A stretch of DNA of 64,000 bases from CAVTBX01 sp963733135 (lineage in GTDB: Bacteria; Actinomycetota; Thermoleophilia; Gaiellales; Gaiellaceae): assembly GCA_963733135.1 (NCBI GenBank), contig CAVTBX010000003.1, forward strand, positions 1-64,000, given 5' to 3'. A program made the position numbers and the translations under genes. The notes beneath the pieces were generated by a model. It was not told the origin of the DNA and searched no databases. It saw only the letters and a list, made by a program, of their open reading frames with translations. Below, one piece after another: positions 8,299 through 17,136 of the stretch. Within the stretch, counting starts at the first letter, position 1; each line of letters starts with the position of its first letter.

Positions 8299-11190
8299 TC
8301 AGCGCAGGCGCGTCTCGACGCTCACCACGTGGTCTTGGCCCCGATCGACTCTTGCCGCGTCGCGGCCTGCTCCGCCGAAGACGTCGTCTCGCCGGCCATC
8401 TCGTGCGTAGAGGAGGTCGCGACCGAAGCTTCCGAACATCGCGTCCGCGCCGGACCCGCCGGTCAGTCGGTCTCGGCCCCCACCGCCGCCCAGACTGTCC
8501 GCGCCGCCCTGGCCGCTGATCACGTCCTTCCCTGCGCCGCCGGTCACGTGGTTTGCGGTTCCTCCACCTGTGAGCTGGTCGTCGAAGTCCGACCCGGCGA
8601 TGTTCTCGATCCCGTCGAGCGAGTCGGCGCCGTCCCCGGTTGCCTGACCGAGGGCGAGATCGACGAAGACCCCGACCCGGACGTTGGCGGAGTAGAAGCT
8701 CGAGAAATCGGCGGTGTCGCTGCCGCTGTCTCCCTCGAGCGCGTCATTGCCCGCGAACCCGGCGAGGCGGTCGTCCCCAGAGCCTCCCGCGAGCGTGTCG
8801 TCGCCGCCAAAGCCGCGCAGGGCGTCGGCACCGGGGCCGCCGGTCAGGGTGTTCGCTGCGCCGTCGCCCGTCAAGGAGTCCGCCGCTGACCCTCCTATCG
8901 CGCTCTCGAAGGCAGTCAGAACGTCGGAGCTAGCCGACGTCGAAGCCGAGCCGCTCGTGAGGTTGATCCTGAGCGCAAGCGTCTCCGACGAGTAGTCAGC
9001 GACGTCGACGCCCGTGCCGCCGTCGAGCAGGTCTCCACCACGGCTTCCGCCAATCGTGTCGTTCCCTGCACCGCCCGCGAGCGTATTGGTGGCCGTATTG
9101 CCGTGGAGAGAGTCGCGGCCGGTGCCTCCCGTCAGGTTCTCAACGCCCGCCAACGTGTCACTACCCGCGCCACCCGTGTCCTGGCTACCTGACACCGCGA
9201 GGTCGACGCTGACACCCAGGCCGGCAGTGCTGTAGTCGGCGGTGTCGTTCCCCGCACCGCCCGTGAGGCTGTCGTCGCCCGCGCCACCCGCGAGGGTGTC
9301 GTCTCCACCGGTGCCCATCAGGGAGTTGTCGGCCGTGGTGCCGGTCAGCGTGTCCGCCGCAGTCGTGCCGATGACGTTCTCGGCGGCCGCGATCGTGTCG
9401 CTGCCGGCGCCACCCGTGTTTTGGGCGGCCGTTGTCGCCAGGTTCACGGTGACACCTGTTCCCGCGGCCGAGTAGTCGAGCGTGTCAGAGGCTCCGCCGC
9501 CGTCGAGCGTGTCGTTGCCCTCGAGGCCGGCAAGGGTGTCCGTACCCCCGTTGCCGGTGAGGACGTTCGCTCCCGCCTCGCCGGTGAGAACGTCGTTGCC
9601 GGCGCCTCCGGTGACGTTCTCTATCCCGAGGAGCGAGTCGTTGTCGGCGGCGCCTGTGCTGGAGCCCGGAACTGCGCCGGTGGCGAGCGCGAGAACGACC
9701 GTCACGGCCGAGCCGAAGCCCGAGTAGTCGACCGTGTCGGTTCCCGCATCTCCGCTCAGAGCGTCGTCGCCTGCGTCGCCGACGAGTGAGTCGTTTCCGG
9801 AGTTGCCCGAGATCGCGTTCGCGCCGCCGTCGCCGCCGAGGACGTCCGCGCCCGTGCCACCGACGAGGTTCTCGAAGGCGGCAACGGTGTCCGTTCCGGC
9901 CCCACCTGTGTTCTGAGGAGAAGCGGACGCGAGCGAAACCGTGACCGCCGCGGTGACTCCGGAGTAGTCGAGCGTGTCCGTACCTCCGCCGCCGTCGAGG
10001 TCGTCGTTTCCGGCCCCCTCGAGGATCGTGTCGTCGTCTCCGCCACCCGACACGGTGTCGCCGCCGGCCCCGCCGGTCAGGCGATCGTCGCCGGCGCTCC
10101 CCATGAGCGTGTCGTCGCCGGTGCCCCCGTCGAGCGTGTCGGCTCCCGAACCTCCGACGAGGCTGTTGGCAGCCGAGCTCCCGATGATCAGATCGTCGCC
10201 GTCCCCGGCGGAGGCGTTCTCGATGTCCGCGCCGACGTTGTCTCCCTCGCCGGCCTCACCGTCGTCGAAGACACCGTCCATGGTGACGTCCACTGCGCTC
10301 GCGCGGAGGGCGTACGTCACCGTGTCGATCCCGCCGCCTCCGGCCAGCGTGTCCGTTCCGTTCGCGGACGCTCCCTCATCGAACGTGTCGTTCCCGAGGG
10401 CTCCAGTGAGGGTGTCACCGCCGCTGCCGCCGCTGAGGGAGTCGTTGCCCGGGCCGCCGGTCAGCGTGTCGTCACCGGCGTTGCCGGCGAGGGTATTGCT
10501 TCCGGTTCCGCCCGTGATCGTGTCGTCGCCCGATCCGCCCGAGACCACGTCGTCCCCGCTGTCACCGGCGAGCGTGAGGAGGAGTGACGACGGGCTTCCC
10601 GTGACTGCGTCTCCCGCGCCCGAGACCGTGTCAGGCCCGTCGCTCGCGTTGACCGTTCCGAGCTCGACGCCGGTCAGCGTCGCGTCCACGTCGTTGTCGG
10701 CGTTGAGGTTGACGCCCAGCGTGCCGAAGTCGACAACGTCGGCTCCGGCGGAACCCGTGATCGTGATGCGATCCTGCGTCCCGCTCCCGAGATCGATCGT
10801 GAACTCGATCTCCGAGGTTCCCGTGCCCTCGACAGCCGCGCCCGGCGCGAACGGCCCGCCGCTGAGATCGATCGTGATGTTTTCCGCGCCTGTGTTGCCG
10901 TTCACGACGATCGTGTCCGTTGCCGTCGTGGTGGCCGCGCCGCAGGCCGTGGCGCCGACCATGATGCGGCCGGCGTTCGCCCCGGTTCCGACTGCGATCG
11001 ACCCTGAATCGCCGGCAGCGCTCATCGACACGGTGGCGGTGGTTCCGACGAAGGCGCAAGTGACCGCTCCACGCGCCGTTCCGGGGCTGACGAGGGCCGC
11101 GGTTGCGACGATCAGCGCAAGCGCGAGAGCCAGTCGCAGTGAGATTGGATGACGACGTTGTGGAGGTTCGATGTGAGAGCGCAGTGACAT
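8299..11190 (-). CDS. Large secreted RTX-like calcium-binding repeat protein
   Basis: 963 residues. A signal peptide at about residues 18-42 (LALALALIVATAALV, cleaved near ARGA) is followed by a ~140-residue beta-rich domain. About 750 residues of GGxGxDxLxG-type hemolysin repeats follow, interrupted at least seven times by a related insert (DYS-x-VTVNLA, then NTGGAGSDT, then ENV-GG) starting near residues 288, 406, 485, 570, 650, 728 and 827. This gives a superrepeat of roughly 80-120 residues. The family folds into Ca2+-stabilised beta-rolls after export and acts as surface layer, adhesin or enzyme scaffold; no catalytic domain is visible. The last ~60 residues (RDGRRDDVFGGAGRDAARVDRG) cap the array. 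Confidence 0.8.
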   Translation of the reverse strand: MSLRSHIEPPQRRHPISLRLALALALIVATAALVSPGTARGAVTCAFVGTTATVSMSAAGDSGSIAVGTGANAGRIMVGATACGAATTTATDTIVVNGNTGAENITIDLSGGPFAPGAAVEGTGTSEIEFTIDLGSGTQDRITITGSAGADVVDFGTLGVNLNADNDVDATLTGVELGTVNASDGPDTVSGAGDAVTGSPSSLLLTLAGDSGDDVVSGGSGDDTITGGTGSNTLAGNAGDDTLTGGPGNDSLSGGSGGDTLTGALGNDTFDEGASANGTDTLAGGGGIDTVTYALRASAVDVTMDGVFDDGEAGEGDNVGADIENASAGDGDDLIIGSSAANSLVGGSGADTLDGGTGDDTLMGSAGDDRLTGGAGGDTVSGGGDDDTILEGAGNDDLDGGGGTDTLDYSGVTAAVTVSLASASPQNTGGAGTDTVAAFENLVGGTGADVLGGDGGANAISGNSGNDSLVGDAGDDALSGDAGTDTVDYSGFGSAVTVVLALATGAVPGSSTGAADNDSLLGIENVTGGAGNDVLTGEAGANVLTGNGGTDTLAGLEGNDTLDGGGASDTLDYSAAGTGVTVNLATTAAQNTGGAGSDTIAAAENVIGTTAADTLTGTTADNSLMGTGGDDTLAGGAGDDSLTGGAGNDTADYSTAGLGVSVDLAVSGSQDTGGAGSDTLAGVENLTGGTGRDSLHGNTATNTLAGGAGNDTIGGSRGGDLLDGGTGVDVADYSSETLALRINLTSGSASTSASSDVLTAFESAIGGSAADSLTGDGAANTLTGGPGADALRGFGGDDTLAGGSGDDRLAGFAGNDALEGDSGSDTADFSSFYSANVRVGVFVDLALGQATGDGADSLDGIENIAGSDFDDQLTGGGTANHVTGGAGKDVISGQGGADSLGGGGGRDRLTGGSGADAMFGSFGRDLLYARDGRRDDVFGGAGRDAARVDRGQDHVVSVETRLR

Positions 11191-11269
11191 ACCGCTGCCT
11201 TCCGGGATGGAGCAGGACGGACGGGCAAAGGTTCGCGCCGCGGCCTCCTAGTCCTTGTGGGCCGCGACG

Positions 11270-12886
11270 CTAGGGCTTGACGATCGTGAAGTCCGGCGAG
11301 GTCGCGATCGCCCTGTAGCCGTCGTCGAGGAGTAGGCGGATCTCGTACTCGCCCGGCTCGAGCGGCCAGCTGCTCCCGGCGCCCTCGGAGTTGGGGGAGA
11401 TCGTCGTCGAGCCCGCGATCCTCGCGCCCGTGTACTCGTAGACCAGGTAGTTGCCGTTCCCGCAGACACCGGCCGAGCAGTTCTCCTGCGGCGGGCCTGG
11501 CCCTTTGCGCGCCTTGAAGACGGAGAGCCAGTCGTACTTCATGCCCGGCGCCTTCGTCCAGGAGACCTCGATCGGCTCGCCGGACGCGTAGCGGCGCTTC
11601 GAAGTCGTGACCGTCGGCTCGGTACCGGCTACGTTGAGCCAGAACTGGGATCGGGCGACGACGGCGCCGTCAGGATCGACGAGCGCCGCCTCATACTCGC
11701 CGGGCGCGAGCGGCTCGGTGTCGAGCTCGAGTGTTCCGTCGACTTCGCCCGTCGGCTGGGAGGCGAGCGCGGCTTCGAAGTCCTCGCCCGGCCGGACGAT
11801 TGCCACCCGCTCCCCTTCCTCGCCGGAGCCGTGGAAGCGCACCTCGAGCGGGTCGGGCTGCTCGACGCTCCGAGAGGCGACCGCGACGAGGGTCGGTATC
11901 GCGGCAGGCGTGACCTCGAAGTTGGAGACGACGCCGCGGTGATCGGAGGGCCACGGGTCGACCACGAGGTCGACGTTCTCGTTACCCGATTCGCCGACGA
12001 CTTGAGTGGCGAGCGGGCGAGCCGGACCGGCCGAGAGCACCCAGTCGATCCGGTCGTGAACCTCGTTCTCGATCGACTCGGGCCCGCCGGGCGTCCAGGT
12101 GAACCCGGTCCGCGCAACCGGGTCGGGGTTGAGCTCGCGGTACGAGTCCGTGAACCCGGCGTCGGCGAGCGCCTTCGACACGGGCCATTCGACCGTGTAG
12201 GGCATGTCCTCGCGCGCGTCGTCAGCGGCCGGTGTCCAGTCGAGGTGCGAGGGCGTGTTGAAGTCCCCGGTGAGGACGACCGGGATGTCACGGGCAGCGA
12301 CCTCCTCGAGCGGGCCGAGCTGTTCCACGAGTGCCGGAAGGCGCAGCCGCTCCTCGAGGGCGATGACCTTCTCGAGCGAGGCGCCGTCGCGGATCCGGTA
12401 CGGCCCGTAGGGACTGGACGGGAGGTGCGTGTTGGCCATGGCAACGACGCGCCCGGGCTGCGGCTCGAGGAAGACGTAGTGCCCATCCGCCCCGGCCGGA
12501 TCGATGATCGGAAAGCGAGAGATGACGTGCGTGCGCTCGCTGTAGTTCCAGCCGAGCTCCTCCGCGATCGGCCGGGCGTTCATGGTCGTCTCCTGTAGGC
12601 CAACGACGTCGGCGTCCGACGCGCGGATGGCCTCAATGACCTGCGCGAAGGCCTCCTGACACCCGGTCGGCTCAGCGCACCAGTCCCCGGTCGAAAGGTC
12701 GAGCTCGTCGCCGCCGTAGAAGATGTTGAAGCTCATCACCCGCAGCGTCATAGGCTCGGGCGTGGCGGCCACCGGCCGCGCCTCGGGCTCCGCGTCGTCC
12801 TCCCAGGGCGAGAGGACGACCAGCACGACCGCAACCACCGCAGCCACGCCGGCCGCGGCCAGGAGCGCGAGCACCCACCGTGGCAT
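11270..12886 (-). CDS. Membrane-anchored endonuclease/exonuclease/phosphatase family protein
   Basis: 538 residues from the ATG at 12886; the frame stays open further upstream, but that part overlaps the divergent PPOX gene and is not protein-like. An N-terminal transmembrane or signal-anchor helix (about residues 5-28) is followed by an EEP domain: RVMSFNIFYGG (Asn ligand), VVGLQET (Glu), then VVLTGDFNTPSHLDW (the catalytic Asp/Asn pair) and WPSDHRGVVSNF (the C-terminal Asp-His). This is the DNase I/sphingomyelinase-type Mg-dependent phosphodiesterase fold. About 180 residues of Ig-like beta domains follow. An extracellular phosphodiesterase or nuclease is inferred. Confidence 0.75.
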   Translation of the reverse strand: MPRWVLALLAAAGVAAVVAVVLVVLSPWEDDAEPEARPVAATPEPMTLRVMSFNIFYGGDELDLSTGDWCAEPTGCQEAFAQVIEAIRASDADVVGLQETTMNARPIAEELGWNYSERTHVISRFPIIDPAGADGHYVFLEPQPGRVVAMANTHLPSSPYGPYRIRDGASLEKVIALEERLRLPALVEQLGPLEEVAARDIPVVLTGDFNTPSHLDWTPAADDAREDMPYTVEWPVSKALADAGFTDSYRELNPDPVARTGFTWTPGGPESIENEVHDRIDWVLSAGPARPLATQVVGESGNENVDLVVDPWPSDHRGVVSNFEVTPAAIPTLVAVASRSVEQPDPLEVRFHGSGEEGERVAIVRPGEDFEAALASQPTGEVDGTLELDTEPLAPGEYEAALVDPDGAVVARSQFWLNVAGTEPTVTTSKRRYASGEPIEVSWTKAPGMKYDWLSVFKARKGPGPPQENCSAGVCGNGNYLVYEYTGARIAGSTTISPNSEGAGSSWPLEPGEYEIRLLLDDGYRAIATSPDFTIVKP

Positions 12887-12943
12887 CACGGTCGTGAGTG
12901 TCTCAGGTCGAAGATCTCCAAACGAGGGAGAGATACTCAGGCC

Positions 12944-13372
12944 GTGGAGCGGGACACTGCTCGGGCTCGGGTCGAGACGGCGTCGGTCGCGCGACTGGCT
13001 ACGATCGATCCGGACGGCCGCCCGCACCTCGTGCCGATCGTCTTCGCTCTCGCGGGCGAGACGCTCTACACGGCCGTCGACTCGAAGCCCAAGAGCTCGC
13101 GCCGCCTGCGTCGGATCGAGAACGCGCGCGAGCGTGCTGACGTCACGGTGCTGATCGACGAGTACGAGGACGACTGGAGCCGCCTCTGGTGGGTGCGCTT
13201 GCGCGGGAGCGCGCGCGTCCTCGAGGCGGGCGAGGAAGCCGAGCGTGCGCTCAGGCTCCTGCGAGGGAAGTACGTGCAGTACCGGCAATCACCGCCTGGC
13301 CTCCCGGTGCTCGCGATCGACGTCGAGGAGTGGCGCGGCTGGGAGGCCTACCCGAGCTTCGGACAAGAGTGA
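12944..13372 (+). CDS. PPOX-class (pyridoxamine 5'-phosphate oxidase-like) F420-dependent enzyme
   Basis: 142 residues, the normal size for the single split-barrel domain. The core is VARLATIDPDGRPHLVPIVFAL, then a strand-loop KPKSSRRLRRIEN and WWVRLRGSARVLEAG. This combination matches the Rv0121-like group of F420-binding PPOX proteins (TIGR03668), where the split barrel binds deazaflavin or flavin. The substrate is unknown. GTG start at 12944 behind a GAGGGAG ribosome site. Transcribed divergently from the EEP-domain gene with 57 bp between them. Confidence 0.75.
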   Translation: MERDTARARVETASVARLATIDPDGRPHLVPIVFALAGETLYTAVDSKPKSSRRLRRIENARERADVTVLIDEYEDDWSRLWWVRLRGSARVLEAGEEAERALRLLRGKYVQYRQSPPGLPVLAIDVEEWRGWEAYPSFGQE

Positions 13373-13477
13373 AGGAGCTGCGCAGGTCGGGCTCGGAACA
13401 TACGCTGGCTGACACTCCCCCGCGGCGTCGCGCACGTGATGGGTTCCAGGCGACGTTGCAGCCGAGAAGGAGAACCG

Positions 13478-14242
13478 ATGACCGAGCATCCGACAGGAAC
13501 GCGTCAGGAGTGGCTCGCAGCCCGGCTCGAGTTGCTGGAAGCCGAGAAGGAGCTGACCCGGCGAGGCGACGAGCTCGCGCGCCGGCGCCAGGAGCTGCCG
13601 TGGGTCCGGATCGACAAGGACTACCGCTTCGAGACTGAAGAGGGGAGCGCATCGCTCGCGGATCTCTTCAGGGGACGCTCTCAGCTGCTCATGTACCACT
13701 TCATGTTCGGGCCGGACTACACGGCCGGGTGTCCCGTGTGCTCGACGATCGCGGACGGCTTCAACGGCTTCGTCGTCCACCTCGAGAACCACGACGTCGC
13801 GATGATGGCCGTCTCGCAGGCGCCCATCGCCGCCATCCAGGCCTACAAGCGTCGCATGGGCTGGACATTCCCCTGGGCGTCGTCGCTCGGAAGCGACTTC
13901 AACTTCGACTTCGACGTCTCGTTCTCCGAGGAGGAGCAACGGACGGGCGAAGTCGAATACAACTACCGCCCGCTGAACACGAAGCCGATGCTGGAATCCC
14001 CGAGCGAAGGGCTCACAGAGATCGCCGCCATGACCGGGACCGACGCCGCGACCTACACGCGGGAGGCGCCGGGAATGAGCGCCTTCGCGCTCGAGGACGG
14101 GGTCGTCTACCACACGTACTCCGCCTACGCGCGCGGGCTGGATGCGCTCTGGGGCATGTACCAGTGGCTCGACCGCGCGCCGAAGGGGCGCAACGAGACG
14201 GGGCTGTGGTTCCGCCGTCGCGACGAGTACGGCGATCGATAG
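13478..14242 (+). CDS. DUF899 thioredoxin-like family protein
   Basis: 254 residues. DUF899 proteins have a thioredoxin-like fold with a long N-terminal helix. Here the sequence runs from RQEWLAARLELLEAEKELTR through YRFETEEG and the characteristic FMFGPDYTAGCPVCSTIADGF block, with Cys pair CPVC, to the NYRPLN and W-x-R-RDEY ends. ATG at 13478 is preceded by AAGGAG with good spacing; upstream in-frame codons add nothing recognisable. The family is often described as 'predicted dithiol-disulfide oxidoreductase', but its role is not established. Convergent with the TOPRIM gene, 2 bp apart. Confidence 0.75.
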   Translation: MTEHPTGTRQEWLAARLELLEAEKELTRRGDELARRRQELPWVRIDKDYRFETEEGSASLADLFRGRSQLLMYHFMFGPDYTAGCPVCSTIADGFNGFVVHLENHDVAMMAVSQAPIAAIQAYKRRMGWTFPWASSLGSDFNFDFDVSFSEEEQRTGEVEYNYRPLNTKPMLESPSEGLTEIAAMTGTDAATYTREAPGMSAFALEDGVVYHTYSAYARGLDALWGMYQWLDRAPKGRNETGLWFRRRDEYGDR

Positions 14243-14244
14243 GT

Positions 14245-14832
14245 CTAGGGAAGCTCTCGTTCAGATGCAGCTGGGAGCACGTGCGCGAGCACCCCGGCGA
14301 GTGGCCGAGGAATACGGTGGGGATCGAGCGCGTCGACGATCAGCACCCCGTACTCGAGCTTCCGGTTCCAGAGGAAACCCCTGAGCTGCTCCTGGATCGG
14401 CCGCTCCCGGTGGGCGACTTGTTTCTGGTAGGTGCGAAACGCACTGAGATCGCCCTGCGCCTCGAACAGTTCCTCCATTGCCGCGGGGCCCATTGCGCGC
14501 GTCAGCTCGTCCTCCAGGTTGGCGCCGCACGCGTAGAAACCAAGCGCCTCGAGATCCGGGCGGGTGAGGTTCGAGTCGAAGCCGGCTCGAGCAAGTCCGC
14601 GTATGAAGTGGCGCTCCTCGGGTGCGTCGTACAGGCCGGCGAGACAGACCCCGAGCCCCGAAGGGCCATACCGCTCGAGGAAGCCGCCGAGGTTCCCGTA
14701 GCCGCCCATCGCCACCACCGACACGCCTTCTCCGTCGAGGTCGTGGCCTCGTCGTCGCGCAAGCGCCAGCACTACTGCAGCGTCGCTCGGTCCTTCTACC
14801 AGCACGATGGAGCGGAGCTCGGCGTTGCCCAT
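14245..14832 (-). CDS. Stand-alone TOPRIM-domain protein (OLD-nuclease-like)
   Basis: 195 residues comprising one TOPRIM domain: SIVLVEGPSDAAVVLALA carries the catalytic Glu, VVAMGGYGNLGGFLER gives the second strand-loop, and LAGLYDAPEERHFIRG supplies the acidic DxxEE-like metal site. This order is that of the C-terminal domain of OLD-family nucleases, here without the ATPase domain. The C-terminal ~80 residues are helical (EELFEAQGDLSAFRTYQ onward). A Mg-dependent nuclease or nucleotidyl-transfer role is inferred. Divergent from the P-loop kinase at 14883 with a 50-bp shared promoter region; no ABC or AAA partner gene lies beside it. Confidence 0.65.
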   Translation of the reverse strand: MGNAELRSIVLVEGPSDAAVVLALARRRGHDLDGEGVSVVAMGGYGNLGGFLERYGPSGLGVCLAGLYDAPEERHFIRGLARAGFDSNLTRPDLEALGFYACGANLEDELTRAMGPAAMEELFEAQGDLSAFRTYQKQVAHRERPIQEQLRGFLWNRKLEYGVLIVDALDPHRIPRPLAGVLAHVLPAASERELP

Positions 14833-14882
14833 GCCGTGGTCAGCTTATGGACGGTGGCTCCCGACTCAGTAGCGTTGTCCCG

Positions 14883-15386
14883 ATGTCGAAAGTCTTAGTG
14901 ACCGGCATGTCGGGAACGGGCAAATCGTCGGCGCTCGCCGAACTTGGCCGACGCGGTTACCGCGTCGTAGACACCGGTGATCCGGGCTGGCGCGAGTATC
15001 GCGAGTATGTTGAGCCCTCCGACGAGTTGCACCGCGGGGAGTGGCTCTGGGTCGAGGAAGTGATCACCGGGCTCTTGGACTCCGAAGATGGTCGCTCGCT
15101 CTTCGTTGAAGGGTGCGTGAGGAACCAGTCGAAGTTCTACGACCGTTTCAACGGGGTCGTCCTGCTCAGCGCTCCGGCTGACGTGATCCTTGACCGGGTC
15201 GCACGCAGAACGACGAACAACTACGGGAAGACTCCATTGGAACGAGCGATGATCTTGGATGACCTCGCCAGGGTCGAGCCGCTGCTCAGGGCGAGCTGCA
15301 CGCATGAGCTGGATGCCAGCCGGCCGCTCGATGAGCTCGTTGCCGACCTGATCGCGATCGCGTCGCGCCCGACGACGACGTCCTAG
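14883..15386 (+). CDS. P-loop nucleotide kinase-like ATPase (AAA_18/shikimate-kinase-like)
   Basis: 167 residues. A Walker A P-loop near the start (VTGMSGTGKSSALAEL), an early DTGD, an acceptor-binding-like LFVEGCVRNQ segment and an Arg-rich lid (RVARRTTNNYGKTPLERAM) give the architecture of small nucleoside/nucleotide kinases. The YDRFNGVVLLSAPADVILDR strand matches the parallel sheet of that fold. Such proteins are found singly in actinobacteria with undefined substrates. Start ATG at 14883, divergent from the TOPRIM gene. Confidence 0.65.
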   Translation: MSKVLVTGMSGTGKSSALAELGRRGYRVVDTGDPGWREYREYVEPSDELHRGEWLWVEEVITGLLDSEDGRSLFVEGCVRNQSKFYDRFNGVVLLSAPADVILDRVARRTTNNYGKTPLERAMILDDLARVEPLLRASCTHELDASRPLDELVADLIAIASRPTTTS

Positions 15387-15481
15387 GCCGCCCCGAACGG
15401 CGGAGTCTTTCACTGGAGGAAAAGCCGCCAACAGGCGCCGAGCGCCCCTGCAGGAAGAACAGCAGTCCGTACCCTGAAGGC

Positions 15482-16456
15482 GTGACCCTCCTCTACGCAG
15501 CGACCGGCGACGGGATCGCCCGCCTCGAGGAGACGAGCGGCGCGTGGAGCGTCAAGATGTTCCTGGCGGGGAGCGGTGCGCAGTGCCTGGCCGCCGACCC
15601 TCGCGATCGCGACACCGTGTACGCCGGCCTCCGCGACGGCGGCGTGAGACGGAGCGGGGACGGCGGGCGGACCTGGGTCGACTGCGGCCTTCCCGAGCCT
15701 GGCGTCTTCTCGCTGGCGGTCGGCCCGGTCGACGGGGCCGTGTACGCGGGCACCGAGCCGAGCCGGCTCTTCCGTAGCGACGACGCCGGCGAGACCTGGC
15801 GCGAGCTCAAGGCGCTCCAGGAGCTTCCGTCGCGGCCGACGTGGAGCTTCCCGCCGCGGCCGTGGACGTCGCACGTCCGCTGGATCGCGCCGAGCCCGCA
15901 CGACGCCGATCTCCTCCTTGTCGGGATCGAGCTCGGCGGCCTGATGCGCTCGACGGACGGCGGCGAGACATGGGAGGACCATCGGCCGGGAGCGCAGCCC
16001 GACGTCCACTCGCTCGCCTGGCATCCGCGTGCGGAGGGGCGCGCGTACGAGGCGGGCGGCGGCGGAGCGGCGTGGAGCGACGACGCCGGCGAGACGTGGC
16101 ATCCCGCCGACGACGGGCGCGACCGCCACTACACCTGGTCGGTCGCCGTCGATCCCGAGGATCCCGATGTCTGGCTCGTCTCGGCGAGCACGGGGCCGTT
16201 CGCAGCCCACGGCGGCCGCGACCCGGAGGCGAAGATCTACCGCCGCCGCGGCAACGAGCCGTGGGAGCCGGTCGGCAACGGCCTTCCAGACCCGCTCCCG
16301 GCGATGCCGTACGCGCTCGTCGCGTCCGACGGACGTCTCTTCGCCGGTTTCGCCGACGGCCGGCTCTGGGAGAGCCGCGACCGCGGGGATACCTGGAGCG
16401 CCTGCACGCTCGAGGGCGACGCGCTCCCGCGCATCAGCGCTCTTTCACCCGCGTAG
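15482..16456 (+). CDS. BNR/Asp-box beta-propeller protein (sialidase-like repeats)
   Basis: 324 residues with at least five Asp-box motifs of type S-x-D-x-G-x-T-W: SGDGGRTW, SDDAGETW, STDGGETW, SDDAGETW and SRDRGDTW. They are spaced as in six- or seven-bladed beta-propellers of the BNR / VPS10-like family. There is no signal peptide, so it is likely cytoplasmic. The sialidase catalytic Arg triad and Tyr/Glu pair are not obvious, so a scaffold or hydrolase of another type is more probable than a sialidase. Start GTG at 15482. It stands alone between the P-loop kinase and the convergent vsr gene. Confidence 0.7.
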   Translation: MTLLYAATGDGIARLEETSGAWSVKMFLAGSGAQCLAADPRDRDTVYAGLRDGGVRRSGDGGRTWVDCGLPEPGVFSLAVGPVDGAVYAGTEPSRLFRSDDAGETWRELKALQELPSRPTWSFPPRPWTSHVRWIAPSPHDADLLLVGIELGGLMRSTDGGETWEDHRPGAQPDVHSLAWHPRAEGRAYEAGGGGAAWSDDAGETWHPADDGRDRHYTWSVAVDPEDPDVWLVSASTGPFAAHGGRDPEAKIYRRRGNEPWEPVGNGLPDPLPAMPYALVASDGRLFAGFADGRLWESRDRGDTWSACTLEGDALPRISALSPA

Positions 16457-16594
16457 CCGGTCTACGCCTGACGCCACCCCGCCAGGCGAAGTGACGAGGA
16501 GGACGCTGGAGCCAAGTGTATGCGGCCCGCGACCACACTCAGTGCCGCGACCTGTCCTGTCTTGAGGCGAGCGACTATTAGCGCGGCGGGGCCG

Positions 16595-17068
16595 CTAAGA
16601 GCGTCCCTTCGAACTCACGGCGGCCTCGACTCGATCAAGCACGCTGGACAGATCGCTCGTCAGGTCGTGCTCCCACAGTCGGATGACACGCCAGCCGCTC
16701 AGCCGAAGTTCCTCATCGACGCGACGGTCGCGGGCACGGTTTCTTTCAATCTTGTCCGCGCAGTACTGAGCGTTGGCGACGGGTGCCTGGTAGTGCTCCG
16801 GGCACCCGTGCCAGAAGCATGCATCGACGAAAACCGTGACACGCGAGCGTTGAACTGCCAAATCCGGTGTGCCCGGGAGTTTCGGGTGCAGGCGATACCG
16901 GATGCCTCGCCCCCAAAGCGCCCGACGAAGCAGCATCTCGATATCTGTATGACGCGTACGGACGCGCGCCATCTGCTCGCCCTTTGGGAGCGCGCGCCGG
17001 ACCTTCTTACGCTGCGAGCGCTTCACCGAAGCTGAGACCGAGCGCCTCCACGCACTCCTGGATGCCAC
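16595..17068 (-). CDS. vsr: Very short patch repair (Vsr) endonuclease
   Basis: 157 residues, as in E. coli Vsr (about 156). The hallmark blocks are present: IRYRLHPKLPGTPDLAV with the catalytic Asp, VTVFVDACFWHGCPEH with the zinc Cys and catalytic His, KIERNRARDRRVDEEL, and the closing GWRVIRLWEHDL. Vsr nicks 5' of T in T:G mismatches that arise from deaminated 5-methylcytosine. It normally accompanies a Dcm-type C5 methyltransferase, but no methylase gene lies in the window. Start GTG at 17068 gives full family length; an internal ATG (16972) would trim part of the N-terminal region. It follows nrdJ on the same strand after 68 bp. Confidence 0.88.
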   Translation of the reverse strand: MASRSAWRRSVSASVKRSQRKKVRRALPKGEQMARVRTRHTDIEMLLRRALWGRGIRYRLHPKLPGTPDLAVQRSRVTVFVDACFWHGCPEHYQAPVANAQYCADKIERNRARDRRVDEELRLSGWRVIRLWEHDLTSDLSSVLDRVEAAVSSKGRS

Positions 17069-17136
17069 CCCGAATGTCCCGAGAGCGCTTCTAGGCCGAC
17101 AACGAGGCGGCTGCAGACGTTTGCGTGAAGCGCTGG

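Noticed and set aside
8299..11190. CRISPR-like periodic repeats
   Set aside because: The DNA periodicity encodes GGxGxD repeats in an uninterrupted frame; there are no constant-length spacers and no cas genes.
14245..15386. Two-gene anti-phage system (TOPRIM nuclease plus P-loop protein, PARIS-like)
   Set aside because: The two genes are divergent, the P-loop protein is a small kinase-like protein and not an ABC/AAA ATPase, and no other defence genes surround them.
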